Shown here one piece after another: positions 25,024 to 33,980 of a DNA stretch of 64,000 bases; position 1 is the first letter of the stretch; every line of letters starts with the position of its first letter. Made by a program: the position numbers and the translations under genes. The DNA is from Mycobacterium stomatepiae (GTDB lineage Bacteria > Actinomycetota > Actinomycetes > Mycobacteriales > Mycobacteriaceae): NCBI RefSeq assembly GCF_010731715.1, contig NZ_AP022587.1, positions 4,340,001-4,404,000 of the forward strand, written 5' to 3'. A model generated the notes under the pieces. The model made no database searches. It had not been told where the DNA came from and saw only the letters and a program-made list of their open reading frames with translations.

Positions 25024-25746
25024 TCAGTCCTCGCCGAGGATGCCGTAGACCTCGCGGCGCGCATTGTTGAGAATCTCGATGATGCGCTGCTGCTGGTCGG
25101 CAGTGGCGGCGTGCGCGGATTGCGCGACCGCTCCGAACAGCTGCCCGATGGCCGACCGCAGGTTCATCTGATCTGGGTCGGCGCCTTCGGTGATCTCGTC
25201 CCATGGCGGGGTCTCGACCTTCTCGGCCGCCGCACGCCCTTCCTCGGTCAGCTCGAAAAGCTTTTTGCTGCCGTCGGATTGGCTTGCGGTGATCAGCCCT
25301 TCGTCGGTGAGCAGCTGCAGCGTGGGGTAGACCGAACCGGGGCTCGGCTTCCACAGCCCGTTGCTGCGCTCGGCGATCTGCTGGATCATCTTGTAGCCAT
25401 GCATCGGCTGCTCGGCGAGCAGCGTTAGGATGGCCGCCCGCACATCACCGCGGCGTCCGCGGCTGGCGTGGCCGCGACGGCGCCCGCCGCGCCGGCCGCC
25501 GGGGCCGAAACCGAAGCCCGGGCCGAAGCCGGGGCCAAAACCGGGTCCGAAGCCCGGTCCGAAACCGGGACCGAAGCCCTGCTCGCCGGCTTGCTCACGG
25601 AGTTGTTCGCGGAACTCTCGCCGGGCCTGGCGCCTGGCGTCGTGCATGGCCCGCCGTTGCGCGGGGCCGAAACCGGGGCCAAAGCCGAAGCCGAGGCCCG
25701 GGTGACCGGCGAACGGTCCCTCCGGGGGAGTGAATTGGTTGCTCAT
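25024..25746 (-). CDS. PadR-family transcriptional regulator with Gly-Phe-Gly-Pro repeat N-terminus
   Basis: 240 aa. The N-terminal ~95 residues are a tail of GFGP tetrapeptide repeats plus an Arg/Gln/Glu-rich helix and an RRGGRRRGH basic patch. The PadR winged helix follows (DVRAAILTLLAEQPMHGYKMIQQIAERSNGLWKPSPGSVYPTLQLLTDEGLI), then a C-terminal dimerisation helix. The ATG at 25746 has AGGAC 6-7 bases upstream; an in-frame ATG at 25761 is the alternative. A palindromic site upstream suggests autoregulation. It is divergent from the small membrane protein at 25956. Confidence 0.85.
   Translation of the reverse strand: MSNQFTPPEGPFAGHPGLGFGFGPGFGPAQRRAMHDARRQARREFREQLREQAGEQGFGPGFGPGFGPGFGPGFGPGFGFGPGGRRGGRRRGHASRGRRGDVRAAILTLLAEQPMHGYKMIQQIAERSNGLWKPSPGSVYPTLQLLTDEGLITASQSDGSKKLFELTEEGRAAAEKVETPPWDEITEGADPDQMNLRSAIGQLFGAVAQSAHAATADQQQRIIEILNNARREVYGILGED
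25502..25579 (-). repeat. 12-bp coding repeat (Gly-Phe-Gly-Pro) in the PadR gene
   Basis: Six to seven imperfect tandem copies of a 12-base unit encode GFGP inside the PadR N-terminus. Third-codon positions vary between copies, so the amino-acid pattern is under selection or the array is old. Confidence 0.75.
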
Positions 25747-25796
25747 TGTTGTAGTCCTCATGTTCTCGGGGTTGCGCACCGTCCGTGCGCTTCGGA

Positions 25797-25812
25797 ATAT
25801 CACGATATATCG
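25797..25812. promoter_or_regulatory. PadR operator candidate
   Basis: ATATCACGATAT (25797-25808) overlaps the perfect palindrome CGATATATCG (25803-25812) in the divergent promoter region. It is the only A/T-rich dyad there and lies ~50 bases before the PadR start, as expected for an autoregulated PadR. Confidence 0.55.
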
Positions 25813-25955
25813 GAAACGATCGCGATGCAACGATTTATCCCGGGTGGGCTCGCTAAGTCGGCTTACCGAGGGGGCCGATCTGCGCGAAGGGCAAGGCCAG
25901 CGCTGCCGGCCGGGGACTCGTTTGTCCCGGGCGGGCGACGGGTACGGACTGCGTG

Positions 25956-26345
25956 ATGAACGCAAAGAACTCCGACGTGACGGTCGACAGCGAGCCGCAC
26001 CGCACGGAGCCGTCTAGGCGTGATCAGGGCCAGGATCGCCACGTGTGGCCCTGGGTGAACTGGGGCTTGGCGCTGTCGACGGTGCCTGCCGCCGCGATCG
26101 TCATGCTCTTCGCGCTCGGCGCGGTGATGAGCACCGACGGATGCACGGATCGCACCTGCCCCGACGCGGGCCGCGGTGGGATCGATTTCGGTGTCGCCTT
26201 TTACGGCGCGCCGCTGGTCGCCTTCGTCGTCATCCTCGTCACATTTTTCACGGCCAAGCGTCGCGGCGGCATCGCGGTGCCGCTGCTCGGCTGGGCGGCG
26301 TTGATCGCCGACGTCGCACTGATGGCCGCCACCGTCGCGAGGTAG
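25956..26345 (+). CDS. Small integral membrane protein, unknown
   Basis: 129 aa with a charged N-terminus and three predicted membrane helices (GLALSTVPAAAIVMLFALGAVM, FYGAPLVAFVVILVTFF, LLGWAALIADVALMAA). A loop carries two cysteines (TDGCTDRTCPD) that could form a disulfide. Start at ATG 25956 or the adjacent GTG 25953. Divergent from PadR and perhaps its target. Confidence 0.6.
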   Translation: MNAKNSDVTVDSEPHRTEPSRRDQGQDRHVWPWVNWGLALSTVPAAAIVMLFALGAVMSTDGCTDRTCPDAGRGGIDFGVAFYGAPLVAFVVILVTFFTAKRRGGIAVPLLGWAALIADVALMAATVAR

Positions 26346-26365
26346 CCGCGCCTCAAGAGCGCTGC

Positions 26366-27313
26366 TCAGCCTGGCGGAGAGAAGCCGCCGGTTTGCTGTC
26401 CCTGCGACGGCGGGGTCGCCTCCGGGGCTGCCTGACGCGGCCAGGCGACCGGCGCGGGCTGCTGCGGCATGGCCGCCGGGGGTGCGGGAAACCACCCGGG
26501 CGGCGCCTGAAACTGCGGAGCCTGAAACTGCGGTGCGGTCGCCCAGGGGCCGGGCGGTGGGCCCGGCGGCATGGCGGGGCGCAGGCGTGCCAGCTCGCGG
26601 CGGTGGCGCTCGGCCAGGACGGCGGCGAGCACCAGCTCAGGCGGAGTGCCGGGCGGAGGCGGCGGTGCGATCCGCGACACCACGTCCCCACCGATGCGGT
26701 ACGCCATCTGCGCACGCAGCTGGGGATCGAGTTGGTGTGCCCGCGAGAGGAATTGGCGTGCGACCTCGGCCTGGCCGGCGTCGAGGTTCGACAACTGCAG
26801 CGACGACGCCCACCATGCCAGCGATGGCGGCATCATCGGCGGCGGCCCCAAGCGTGGGCCGCGCTCGCTGACGACGACTGTGCCGGCGAAGATGTCGCCG
26901 ACGCGCTTGGCCTTCGGCGAGAAAATGCTGCAGATGACGGCCGGGCTGCCCGCCAGCATCCAGATCTCCACCACTGAAGCCAGCGCGCGAAAAAGGGCTT
27001 GCCGGAAGCGTTCTGGGCCGCCGTCGTCGGACACGACGCGCAGGCCCATGATGATCTTGCCGACCGACCGTCCCCGGGTGGCCGTCTCGAACGTGATCGG
27101 ATAACCGACCATCACCAGCACCGTGAAGATGATCAGGACGGCCGCGCTGAGCGCCCCGTCGAATTGCGTCAGCGTGGCCGCCCACAGCATCAGCCCGACG
27201 ATGTATAAGAGGAAAATCACCGTGATGTCGATCAGTGCGCTCAGGGCTCGCACCGGCAGCTGGGCGATTTGCACGTCCAGCACCACGGCGTCCCCGGTCA
27301 CCACCTCCGACAT
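26366..27313 (-). CDS. RDD-family membrane protein with Pro-rich tail (Rv3695-like)
   Basis: 315 aa. The N-terminal half is an RDD domain: LPVRALSALIDITVIFLLYIVGL carries the conserved Arg and Asp, and GRSVGKIIMGLRVV the second signature. Three to four membrane helices are present. The C-terminal ~140 residues are cytoplasmic-type and end in a Pro/Gln-rich tail. Divergent from the SpoIIM-like gene. RDD proteins include Na+(K+)/H+ antiporters, but this one's substrate is unknown. Confidence 0.8.
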   Translation of the reverse strand: MSEVVTGDAVVLDVQIAQLPVRALSALIDITVIFLLYIVGLMLWAATLTQFDGALSAAVLIIFTVLVMVGYPITFETATRGRSVGKIIMGLRVVSDDGGPERFRQALFRALASVVEIWMLAGSPAVICSIFSPKAKRVGDIFAGTVVVSERGPRLGPPPMMPPSLAWWASSLQLSNLDAGQAEVARQFLSRAHQLDPQLRAQMAYRIGGDVVSRIAPPPPPGTPPELVLAAVLAERHRRELARLRPAMPPGPPPGPWATAPQFQAPQFQAPPGWFPAPPAAMPQQPAPVAWPRQAAPEATPPSQGQQTGGFSPPG

Positions 27314-27389
27314 AACACCGAACGGTACAGGTTCGCTGGGTGTGACCGGCTCTAGTCTGTGACCCCGAAATAGCTATTAGGCTGCCCAC

Positions 27390-28382
27390 GTGGACGTCGA
27401 CGCATTCGTGCTGACCCATCGCCCGACCTGGGATCGGCTTGACCAGTTGATCAAGCGGCGCAGGTCGCTGACGGGTGCGGAAGTCGACGAACTCGTCGAG
27501 CTGTACCAGCGGGTGTCCACCCATCTGTCGATGCTGCGGTCGGCGTACTCGGATTCGCTGATGATCGGCCGACTGTCGAGCCTGATCGCACGGGCCCGCT
27601 CGGCGGTCACCGGTGCCCACGCGCCGCTGACAAGCACGTTCACCAGGTTCTGGACGGTGTCCTTCCCGGTGACCGCCTACCGGGCCTGGCGGTGGTGGTT
27701 GGGCACCGCGGCGGCCTTTCTCGGTGTCGCGGTGATCATCGCGGTCTGGGTGGCCAACAACCCTGACGTGCAGGCCGCGATCGGAACACCCAGTGACATC
27801 GATCAATTGGTCAACCACGACATCGCCGATTACTACAGCGAACATCCGGCGTTGGCGTTCGCCCTGCAGGTCTGGGTGAACAACTCCTGGGTCTCCGCCC
27901 AGTGCATCGCGTTTTCGGTGCTGCTGGGACTGCCGATTCCGATCGTGCTGTTCCAAAACGCCGCTAACCTCGGCTTGATCGCCGGGCTGATGTTCCAGGC
28001 TGGCAAGGGCGATATCCTGCTGGGTTTGCTGCTCCCGCACGGGCTGCTCGAGCTGACGGCGGTGTTTCTCTCCGGGGCCGCGGGGATGCGGCTGGGGTGG
28101 TCGGTGATCTCACCCGGAGATCGCCCCCGCGGCCAAGCGCTCGCCGAACAGGGGCGGGCCGTCGTGTCGGTGGCGATCGGACTCGTCGGTGTGCTGCTGG
28201 TCTCCGGGTTGATCGAGGCGATGGTGACGCCATCGCACTTGCCGACGTTCGTTCGCATCGGTGTCGGAGTCGCCGCCGAGGCGGCGCTCCTCACGTACGT
28301 CATCTACTTCGGGCGCCGCGCCGTGAAAGCCGGGGAGACCGGCGACATCGACGACGCGCCCGACGTGATTCCCACCCGTTGA
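27390..28382 (+). CDS. SpoIIM (stage II sporulation protein M-like) membrane protein (Rv3694c-like)
   Basis: 330 aa, GTG start. A helical N-terminal region (VDELVELYQRVSTHLSMLRSAYSDS) is followed by about six membrane helices. NNSWVSAQCIAFSVLLGLPIPIVLFQNAANLG and LPHGLLELTAVFLSGAAGMRLGW are SpoIIM-family signatures. In Actinobacteria it commonly pairs with RDD and MoxR/DUF58 genes, as here. Probably an envelope function; mechanism unknown. Confidence 0.8.
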   Translation: MDVDAFVLTHRPTWDRLDQLIKRRRSLTGAEVDELVELYQRVSTHLSMLRSAYSDSLMIGRLSSLIARARSAVTGAHAPLTSTFTRFWTVSFPVTAYRAWRWWLGTAAAFLGVAVIIAVWVANNPDVQAAIGTPSDIDQLVNHDIADYYSEHPALAFALQVWVNNSWVSAQCIAFSVLLGLPIPIVLFQNAANLGLIAGLMFQAGKGDILLGLLLPHGLLELTAVFLSGAAGMRLGWSVISPGDRPRGQALAEQGRAVVSVAIGLVGVLLVSGLIEAMVTPSHLPTFVRIGVGVAAEAALLTYVIYFGRRAVKAGETGDIDDAPDVIPTR

Positions 28383-28389
28383 TCGGGAT

Positions 28390-29724
28390 CTACAGCCGCC
28401 CAGTCGCTTTCATCGCCAGATAGCGGTCGGCCAGAGCGGGGGCCAATTCGTCGGGCGGCGCGTCGACGACTTCGACGCCGCTTTGGCGCAGCCGTGTCGC
28501 GATCGCCCGGCGGTCGTTGCGGGACCGCTCGGCCGCCGCCGCGTCGTAGACCGCCGCCGCATCCGAACGGCCGATGGCCATCTGGTCCACTCGCGGGTCG
28601 GAGACCGCGGCGACTATCAGATGGTGCCTGGACGACAGCTGCGGCAGCACCGGCAGCAGGCCTTCGTCCAGGGCGGTGGCGTTGAGGTCGGTCAGCAGCA
28701 CCACCAGGGACCGCCGCCGGACGCGTCGCTTGATGGCGGCAATCATTGCGCGCCAATCGGATTCGACCAGCGTTGGTTGTAGCGGGGCCATCGCTTCCAC
28801 CAGCTGGGCTAGCAGCTCGGTGCGCGACGCGCCGAACACGCCGGCCCGACTCACCCGGTCGTGCGCGAGGAAGTCGACATGATCGCCGGCCCGCGATGCG
28901 AGCGCGGCCAGCAGCAGTGCGGCATCCATTGACCAGTCCAGCCGGGGCCAGCCGGCGGGGTCGGCGCCCGGACCAGACGAGGTGGGGTCGACCCCGACGC
29001 GGCCCGCAGCCATGCGCCCGGTGTCGAGCACGATCACCACCCGACGGTCGCGTTCGGGCCGCCAGGTGCGGACCATCACGTCGGCTCGGCGCGCCGAAGC
29101 ACGCCAGTCGATCGAGCGCACATCGTCGCCGACGACATACTCGCGCAGCGAGTCGAATTCGGTTCCCTGCCCACGGATCAACGTCGGGAGTAGACCGTCG
29201 ATCTCGCGCAGTTTCGCCAGCCGCGACGGCAGGTGCTTGCGCGACAGGAACGGTGGCAATACCCGGACCTGGCCGGGCACCGGCTGCGAACCCTGCCGTC
29301 CCGCCAACCCCAGCGGCCCGATCGATCGGGCGGTCACCACTGACGCACGCTGATCGCCGCGGCGGACCGGCCGCAGGTGCATTCGGACATGCTGATGTTG
29401 CCCGGCAACGATTTTGACCGGGTGGATGCGCGGTTCGGCGCGCGCGCTGGGCGGCCAGGCATCGCGGATCTGGCCGCGGAAACGCCGGGGGCCGTCGTTG
29501 TGGATCTCGAGATCCACGTCCATCGGTTGACCGAGGCGCGCCGAGCTGTCCGGCGAACGAACATAGCGCAGTTTGCGGGTGCTGGCCGCCAGCGCGATGT
29601 CGACGACAACCGCCGCCGCCAGCGCTGCCAGCAGCAACTCGAAAACCTTTGCCGGCCGAGGGGAGAGCGCGATCGGTATGATGCAGATCAACGCCACGAG
29701 GCCGGTGCGCCCGGTCAGAATCAC
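28390..29724 (-). CDS. DUF58 protein (Rv3693-like)
   Basis: 444 aa: two N-terminal membrane helices, a beta-rich segment, then the DUF58 core (GTEFDSLREYVVGDDVRSIDWRASARRADVMVRTWRPERDRRVVIVLDTGR) leading into a von Willebrand A-like fold. GTG start overlaps the moxR2 stop by one base. DUF58 proteins are encoded with MoxR ATPases, which are thought to act as chaperones on the vWA partner. Confidence 0.85.
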   Translation of the reverse strand: MILTGRTGLVALICIIPIALSPRPAKVFELLLAALAAAVVVDIALAASTRKLRYVRSPDSSARLGQPMDVDLEIHNDGPRRFRGQIRDAWPPSARAEPRIHPVKIVAGQHQHVRMHLRPVRRGDQRASVVTARSIGPLGLAGRQGSQPVPGQVRVLPPFLSRKHLPSRLAKLREIDGLLPTLIRGQGTEFDSLREYVVGDDVRSIDWRASARRADVMVRTWRPERDRRVVIVLDTGRMAAGRVGVDPTSSGPGADPAGWPRLDWSMDAALLLAALASRAGDHVDFLAHDRVSRAGVFGASRTELLAQLVEAMAPLQPTLVESDWRAMIAAIKRRVRRRSLVVLLTDLNATALDEGLLPVLPQLSSRHHLIVAAVSDPRVDQMAIGRSDAAAVYDAAAAERSRNDRRAIATRLRQSGVEVVDAPPDELAPALADRYLAMKATGRL

Positions 29725-30710
29725 TAGCGCGGCACCGGAACCGATGCCAGGATGCCGTCGAGCACTCCGTCGGGTGTCGCGCCCTCGAGCTCGGCTTCGG
29801 GGCGAAGCATCACCCGGTGCCGTAGCGTCGGGCGGGCCATCGCCTTAACGTCGTCGGGGGTGACGTAGTTGCGACCGGACAGCCACGCCCAGGAGCGCGC
29901 GGTGCCCAGCAGTGCCGTCGCCCCGCGTGGTGATACGCCGAGTTGCAAAGCGGGGGATGAGCGGGTGGCTCCGACGATGTCGACGATGTAGCCCAGCACC
30001 TCATCGGCGATCAGAACCTGTTGCACCGCTTGGCGACCGGCCGCCAGCTCGGCGGGCCCGGCCACCGGTTTGATCGCGGACAGATCGCGGGGGTCGAAGC
30101 CGTGCGCGTGCCGGCCGAGGATGGCGATTTCGGAATCGCGGGGCGGCAGCGTCACGTTCAGCTTGAGCAGGAAGCGGTCGAGTTGGGCTTCCGGCAACTG
30201 GTAGGTGCCCTCGTATTCGATTGGGTTCTGGGTCGCGGCGACGATGAACGGGTCCGGCAGCGGCCGGGATTCGCCGTCCACGCTGACCTGACGCTCCTCC
30301 ATGGCCTCGAGCAGCGCGGCCTGCGTCTTGGGTGGGGTGCGGTTGATCTCGTCGGCCAGCAGCAGATTGGTGAACACCGGGCCGGGCCGGAACGCGAACG
30401 CGGCGGTGCGCGCGTCGTACACCAGGGATCCCGTGACGTCGCCGGGCATCAGGTCGGGCGTGAATTGCACCCGCTTGAATTCCAGTTGCAACGCCGCGGA
30501 CAGTGCCCGGACCAGTAACGTCTTCGCCACTCCCGGAACACCTTCCAGCAGCACGTGACCGCGACACAGCAGCGCGATCACCAGTCCGCTGATCACCCCT
30601 TCCTGTCCGACGACGGCCTTGGCGAGTTCGCCGCGCAACGCCAGCAGCGCGTCTCGAGCCGAGTCGGCGGTCGGGGATTGCGGGGTAGCGGCTTGTGGGG
30701 ACTGTGTCAC
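29724..30710 (-). CDS. moxR2: MoxR-family AAA+ ATPase
   Basis: 328 aa. Walker A is in LEGVPGVAKTLLVRAL, Walker B in LLLADEINRTPPKTQAALLEAMEE, sensor 1 in FIVAATQNPIEYEGTYQLPEAQLDRF, and the sensor 2 arginine near GVSPRGATALLGTARSWA. GTG start overlaps the upstream DUF4350 gene's stop (GTGA). Coupled to DUF58, DUF4350 and DUF4129 genes; such modules are proposed to assemble or activate envelope complexes. Confidence 0.9.
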   Translation of the reverse strand: MTQSPQAATPQSPTADSARDALLALRGELAKAVVGQEGVISGLVIALLCRGHVLLEGVPGVAKTLLVRALSAALQLEFKRVQFTPDLMPGDVTGSLVYDARTAAFAFRPGPVFTNLLLADEINRTPPKTQAALLEAMEERQVSVDGESRPLPDPFIVAATQNPIEYEGTYQLPEAQLDRFLLKLNVTLPPRDSEIAILGRHAHGFDPRDLSAIKPVAGPAELAAGRQAVQQVLIADEVLGYIVDIVGATRSSPALQLGVSPRGATALLGTARSWAWLSGRNYVTPDDVKAMARPTLRHRVMLRPEAELEGATPDGVLDGILASVPVPR

Positions 30711-31846
30711 GAGTTGGTGACCTGCCTTTCGATTTCGTCGAGCGCACGGGCGAGTTGGAGCAAGTCGTTGTCGGTGCCCGGCGGTGGTCCGAACAGGTGG
30801 TAGGAGACAAATCCCGCGTCCACCCCGGTGCGTTGGGCGACGGTCATCACCACCGCCTGCGCTTGGGCGCCGGTGCCCAAGCCGAGCCGGGGCAGCAGCC
30901 GCTGCAGTGTCGCGGTGCGCAGGGCTGCGGCGGCTCGGTCGCGTGCCCGGCGGGAACGGTACAGCCGGCCGCGACCCTCCACGGTCTCCGACGCGCGTAC
31001 GACGACGGGAAGGTCCTCGGCCACCAGCGGCCCGGGACGGCGGCCCTTCCATAGCGCAACCAGCAGCACAACCACCGACAGCTGCCAGACTATCCAATTC
31101 ACGTTGTCCGGAATCAGATCGAAAATCGATGCGGCGGGGGTTGTTTCACCTTCGATGTGATGCGGCGCGTACCAGATCAGCCGCGGCCGGTCGCCCGCGA
31201 GGTTCATCGCCAGCGCGGCGTTACCGGCCTGCGCCAGGTCGTGATTCGTCATGAAGTCGCTGCTGCCGACCGCCGTGATCGTTCGACCGCCATCCCGGAA
31301 GCGGATCAGCACCCCGTCGTAGCAGCGGGTGATCACCCGGGTGTCTTTGACGTCGAAGGTGTCGCTCGGGCCGAATCGCACCGATCCGGCTCGAGTGGCC
31401 TCGCGCAGCGTGCATTTCGGCTCGCTGTCAAAGGAACTGGCACCCGAGATGCGCACGCCGGGCAGTAGTGCCTCGCGGGTTCGCGCGGTCGGTTCGACCA
31501 GGAGCAAGTCACCGGGCGCTTTGGCCAACCGCTCCAGCATGTCCTCGCTCAGATACTGGCTCTGCGCCACCAGGATCAGGGTGTCGGGGCGCGCCGCCTG
31601 TTCGACGTCGGCGAGCTTGTCGGCGACGACGACGTCGACACCGCCGTCGCGCAGCAGCGTCACCAACGCGTGCGCGCCGTCGGTTCCGGTGGACTCCGCG
31701 TCCATCCGCGCGCCGGGTCGCGGCGCGGTCAGGTAGGCGCCTATCCAGGCGACGAGCGCGAGAACGACCAGTGTGAGCGCGATTCCACGCCACGAGCGCC
31801 AGCGGCCGGTGGACGCTACCGAGGGCTGGGATGCCGTCGTGGCCAT
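30707..31846 (-). CDS. DUF4350 membrane protein (Rv3691-like)
   Basis: 379 aa. One N-terminal transmembrane helix (GIALTLVVLALVAWIGAYLTA) is followed by an extracytoplasmic DUF4350 domain (GTDGAHALVTLLRDGGVDVVVADKLADVEQA, LILVAQSQYLSEDMLERLA). A second helix (WIVWQLSVVVLLVALW) leads to a basic cytoplasmic tail. The ATG shares one base with the preceding stop. Part of the moxR2 operon. Confidence 0.8.
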   Translation of the reverse strand: MATTASQPSVASTGRWRSWRGIALTLVVLALVAWIGAYLTAPRPGARMDAESTGTDGAHALVTLLRDGGVDVVVADKLADVEQAARPDTLILVAQSQYLSEDMLERLAKAPGDLLLVEPTARTREALLPGVRISGASSFDSEPKCTLREATRAGSVRFGPSDTFDVKDTRVITRCYDGVLIRFRDGGRTITAVGSSDFMTNHDLAQAGNAALAMNLAGDRPRLIWYAPHHIEGETTPAASIFDLIPDNVNWIVWQLSVVVLLVALWKGRRPGPLVAEDLPVVVRASETVEGRGRLYRSRRARDRAAAALRTATLQRLLPRLGLGTGAQAQAVVMTVAQRTGVDAGFVSYHLFGPPPGTDNDLLQLARALDEIERQVTNS

Positions 31847-32499
31847 CACCGCACCTGTGCCCATGATTGGACCGGAGTGTAATGCCCGGCCGTGGACGCG
31901 GTGGCCGGCGCCCGCATCCGCAAGTGGTCGTCGAGATCGGCGATCATCTGGTAGGCGGACTGAGTCCCCGGAACCTCGCCGTACGTGACATCGTTGAAAG
32001 CCGTTGCCGCCTGTGATAATTCGTCTGTGAGATGCGGCAACGCCTGGCCGGCATCTCGCGCCAGCTCGTTGGCGGTGCGGCCCGGCGCCGGGTTCAGCAC
32101 CGCGGTCTCCTCGAGCTGACGGGCGATAGCGCGCAACCGGTGGCGGATGGCCGCGGTCCAATTGCCCTCGGCCGCATAGCGTTCCGCGGTCTCACGATGT
32201 TGCGCCGCGGTGAGCTGAGCGGTCTCGAACAACTGGTAGTCGCCGCGGCGTCTGGTGCGCATGGTGCGCCGCGCGATGTGGACGGCAACCACGACCGCGA
32301 CGGCCAGCAGGGTGAGCAGCACCGCGGTGGTCAACCAGCCACCGGGTAGCGAGGAGGTTTTCTGCAGCAGCCGGTACAGCAGCTCGTTGATCCAGTCGAC
32401 GAGCTGCTGGGTGGCGGACGCCTTGGTGTAAATCGGCTTGCTGAGCTCGTCGGCTGCGGCCTGATGTGCGGCATCGCGGTCGATGTCGATGGAAGGCAC
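31846..32499 (-). CDS. DUF4129 membrane protein (Rv3690-like)
   Basis: 217 aa with one membrane helix (LTTAVLLTLLAVAVVVAVHIA) and a C-terminal DUF4129 domain (AAEGNWTAAIRHRLRAIARQLEETAVLNPAPGRTANELARDAG). The DUF4129 arginine/glutamate pattern and the TANELA motif are visible. Translationally coupled to the DUF4350 gene (stop/start overlap). First or second gene of the moxR2 operon. Confidence 0.8.
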   Translation of the reverse strand: MPSIDIDRDAAHQAAADELSKPIYTKASATQQLVDWINELLYRLLQKTSSLPGGWLTTAVLLTLLAVAVVVAVHIARRTMRTRRRGDYQLFETAQLTAAQHRETAERYAAEGNWTAAIRHRLRAIARQLEETAVLNPAPGRTANELARDAGQALPHLTDELSQAATAFNDVTYGEVPGTQSAYQMIADLDDHLRMRAPATASTAGHYTPVQSWAQVR

Positions 32500-32511
32500 T
32501 GTCGTCCCCGC

Positions 32512-33840
32512 TCAGCCTTGGAAAGGCCGGGTCAGCCAGAGGTTGTCGGTCGATGCGGCCGCGTACGGCGCGCTCGCGGCGCCCGATTGCAGCACCAGGT
32601 CGAATGCCTCGGCGCGGATCCGGCGGTCGGTGTAGAGCAGGACGATCACACCGGCGTTGAACGGCGCGGTGAGGATCTGGCCGATCGCCGATCCGATCGA
32701 GGTGATCACGGTGCCCAGCAGCAGGATGCCGGTGGACGGCATGCCGGCGAGCATCACCTGGCCGACGATGCTGAACGGTGCGCTGACCGCGCCGGAGACC
32801 ACGCCGGCCACGATGAACGTCAGTACCCGAATGCCGAGTACGCGCCAGAAGCCGTTACGCAGCAGCGCAAAGGATCTGGTGATGGCGTCGAAAACCGGTA
32901 GCCGCTCCAACACGATCAGCACGGGCGCGAACAGCACGACCATGTACAGGTACACCATCAACGCGAACAGGGCGAAAAACAGCGGGATGCCGATCAGCAC
33001 CGCCGCGGCCCCGTTGCCGATCGCCGCGATCAACGCGATGACCACCGCGGCGAGGCCGAACAGCACGGCCACCACGGACGCTTCCAGCAGTGCCAGGCCG
33101 AGCAACGGGAGCAGCCGCCCCCGAATCCTGGCCCACGTTTCGCCGATCGTGATCGGCGAACCGAATACCGCCCGGCCGACGATGGCGGTGAGCATCCCGG
33201 ACAGCAGCATGCTGCCCAGCCAGGTGACCAGCGCGCCGACGCCGATCGAGCCGAACCACGCGCCGACCACACCCCAGTTCATTTCTTCTGACCGGCCGTT
33301 GGCCAGACCGCCGAGCGCGGCGATCGGCCCCACGGTGGCGACCAGGGAGATGATCTGCATGACCACAACCACGATCGCGGTCAACCCCAGCGTGGCTTTC
33401 GGGTTGGCGCGGATGTAGCCGACCGCGCCGTTGAAGATGTCGCTCAGGCTCAACGGCCGCAGCGGGATGATTCCGGGTTTGATCGCTCCCGGGGCCAACT
33501 GGGGCGAGCCGTACTGCGGGCCGTGGCCGGGTGGCACGCCAAATCCCGGCGGCGGCCCGTACCCCGGCGGCGGTCCGTACCCGGGAGGTGGCCCGTAACC
33601 GGGAGGTGGTCCGTAACCGGGGGTTGCGCCGTACCCCGGTGGCGGGCCGTACCCGGGCGGCGGCGGCCGGTAGCCGGGCGGGGGTCCGTAACCCGGTGGC
33701 GGTCCGGAGCCGGGCTCGGCGCCGTAGCCGGGTGGTGGACCGGCGTAGGCGGGCGGCATGCCATACGCCGGCGGAAAGCCGTCGGGCGTCGATCCTCCCG
33801 GCGGGGGCTCAACCGGATAGTCAGGCGGCAGCGCGCTCAC
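32512..33840 (-). CDS. Polytopic membrane protein with Pro/Gly/Tyr repeat N-terminus (Rv3689-like)
   Basis: 442 aa. The first ~110 residues are PPGYG-type repeats, likely disordered and cytoplasmic. The rest has six or more membrane helices with a LSLSDIFNGAVGYIRANPKATLGL entry, like the glycerophosphodiester-phosphodiesterase membrane-domain family (no catalytic domain attached). GTG start at 33840; 12 bases separate it from the DUF4129 gene, so it probably heads the operon. Confidence 0.8.
   Translation of the reverse strand: MSALPPDYPVEPPPGGSTPDGFPPAYGMPPAYAGPPPGYGAEPGSGPPPGYGPPPGYRPPPPGYGPPPGYGATPGYGPPPGYGPPPGYGPPPGYGPPPGFGVPPGHGPQYGSPQLAPGAIKPGIIPLRPLSLSDIFNGAVGYIRANPKATLGLTAIVVVVMQIISLVATVGPIAALGGLANGRSEEMNWGVVGAWFGSIGVGALVTWLGSMLLSGMLTAIVGRAVFGSPITIGETWARIRGRLLPLLGLALLEASVVAVLFGLAAVVIALIAAIGNGAAAVLIGIPLFFALFALMVYLYMVVLFAPVLIVLERLPVFDAITRSFALLRNGFWRVLGIRVLTFIVAGVVSGAVSAPFSIVGQVMLAGMPSTGILLLGTVITSIGSAIGQILTAPFNAGVIVLLYTDRRIRAEAFDLVLQSGAASAPYAAASTDNLWLTRPFQG
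33540..33735 (-). repeat. Degenerate coding repeat (PPGYG type)
   Basis: About a dozen imperfect 15-18 base units encode PPPGYG variants at the N-terminus of the polytopic membrane protein. No spacers: this is a coding microrepeat, not a CRISPR. Confidence 0.7.
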
Positions 33841-33980
33841 CGGGTCCAGCAGCCGTCGTCGTTCGTCATGGGCTCCATCCTGTCGACGGTCGGGGCTTTT
33901 CTCAATCTTCCCCAGTCACGCGTCCCGCCCCCGCTGGCCTGCACAGTCTCCGCGGCGTCCGGGCGCGTAGCGTTTTCAGC

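Noticed and set aside
25502..25579. Possible CRISPR array (short tandem repeats)
   Set aside because: Units are 12 bp without spacers and in frame with a PadR gene; they encode GFGP.
33540..33735. Possible CRISPR or VNTR array
   Set aside because: Imperfect coding repeats (PPGYG) with no unique spacers; part of a membrane protein's N-terminus.
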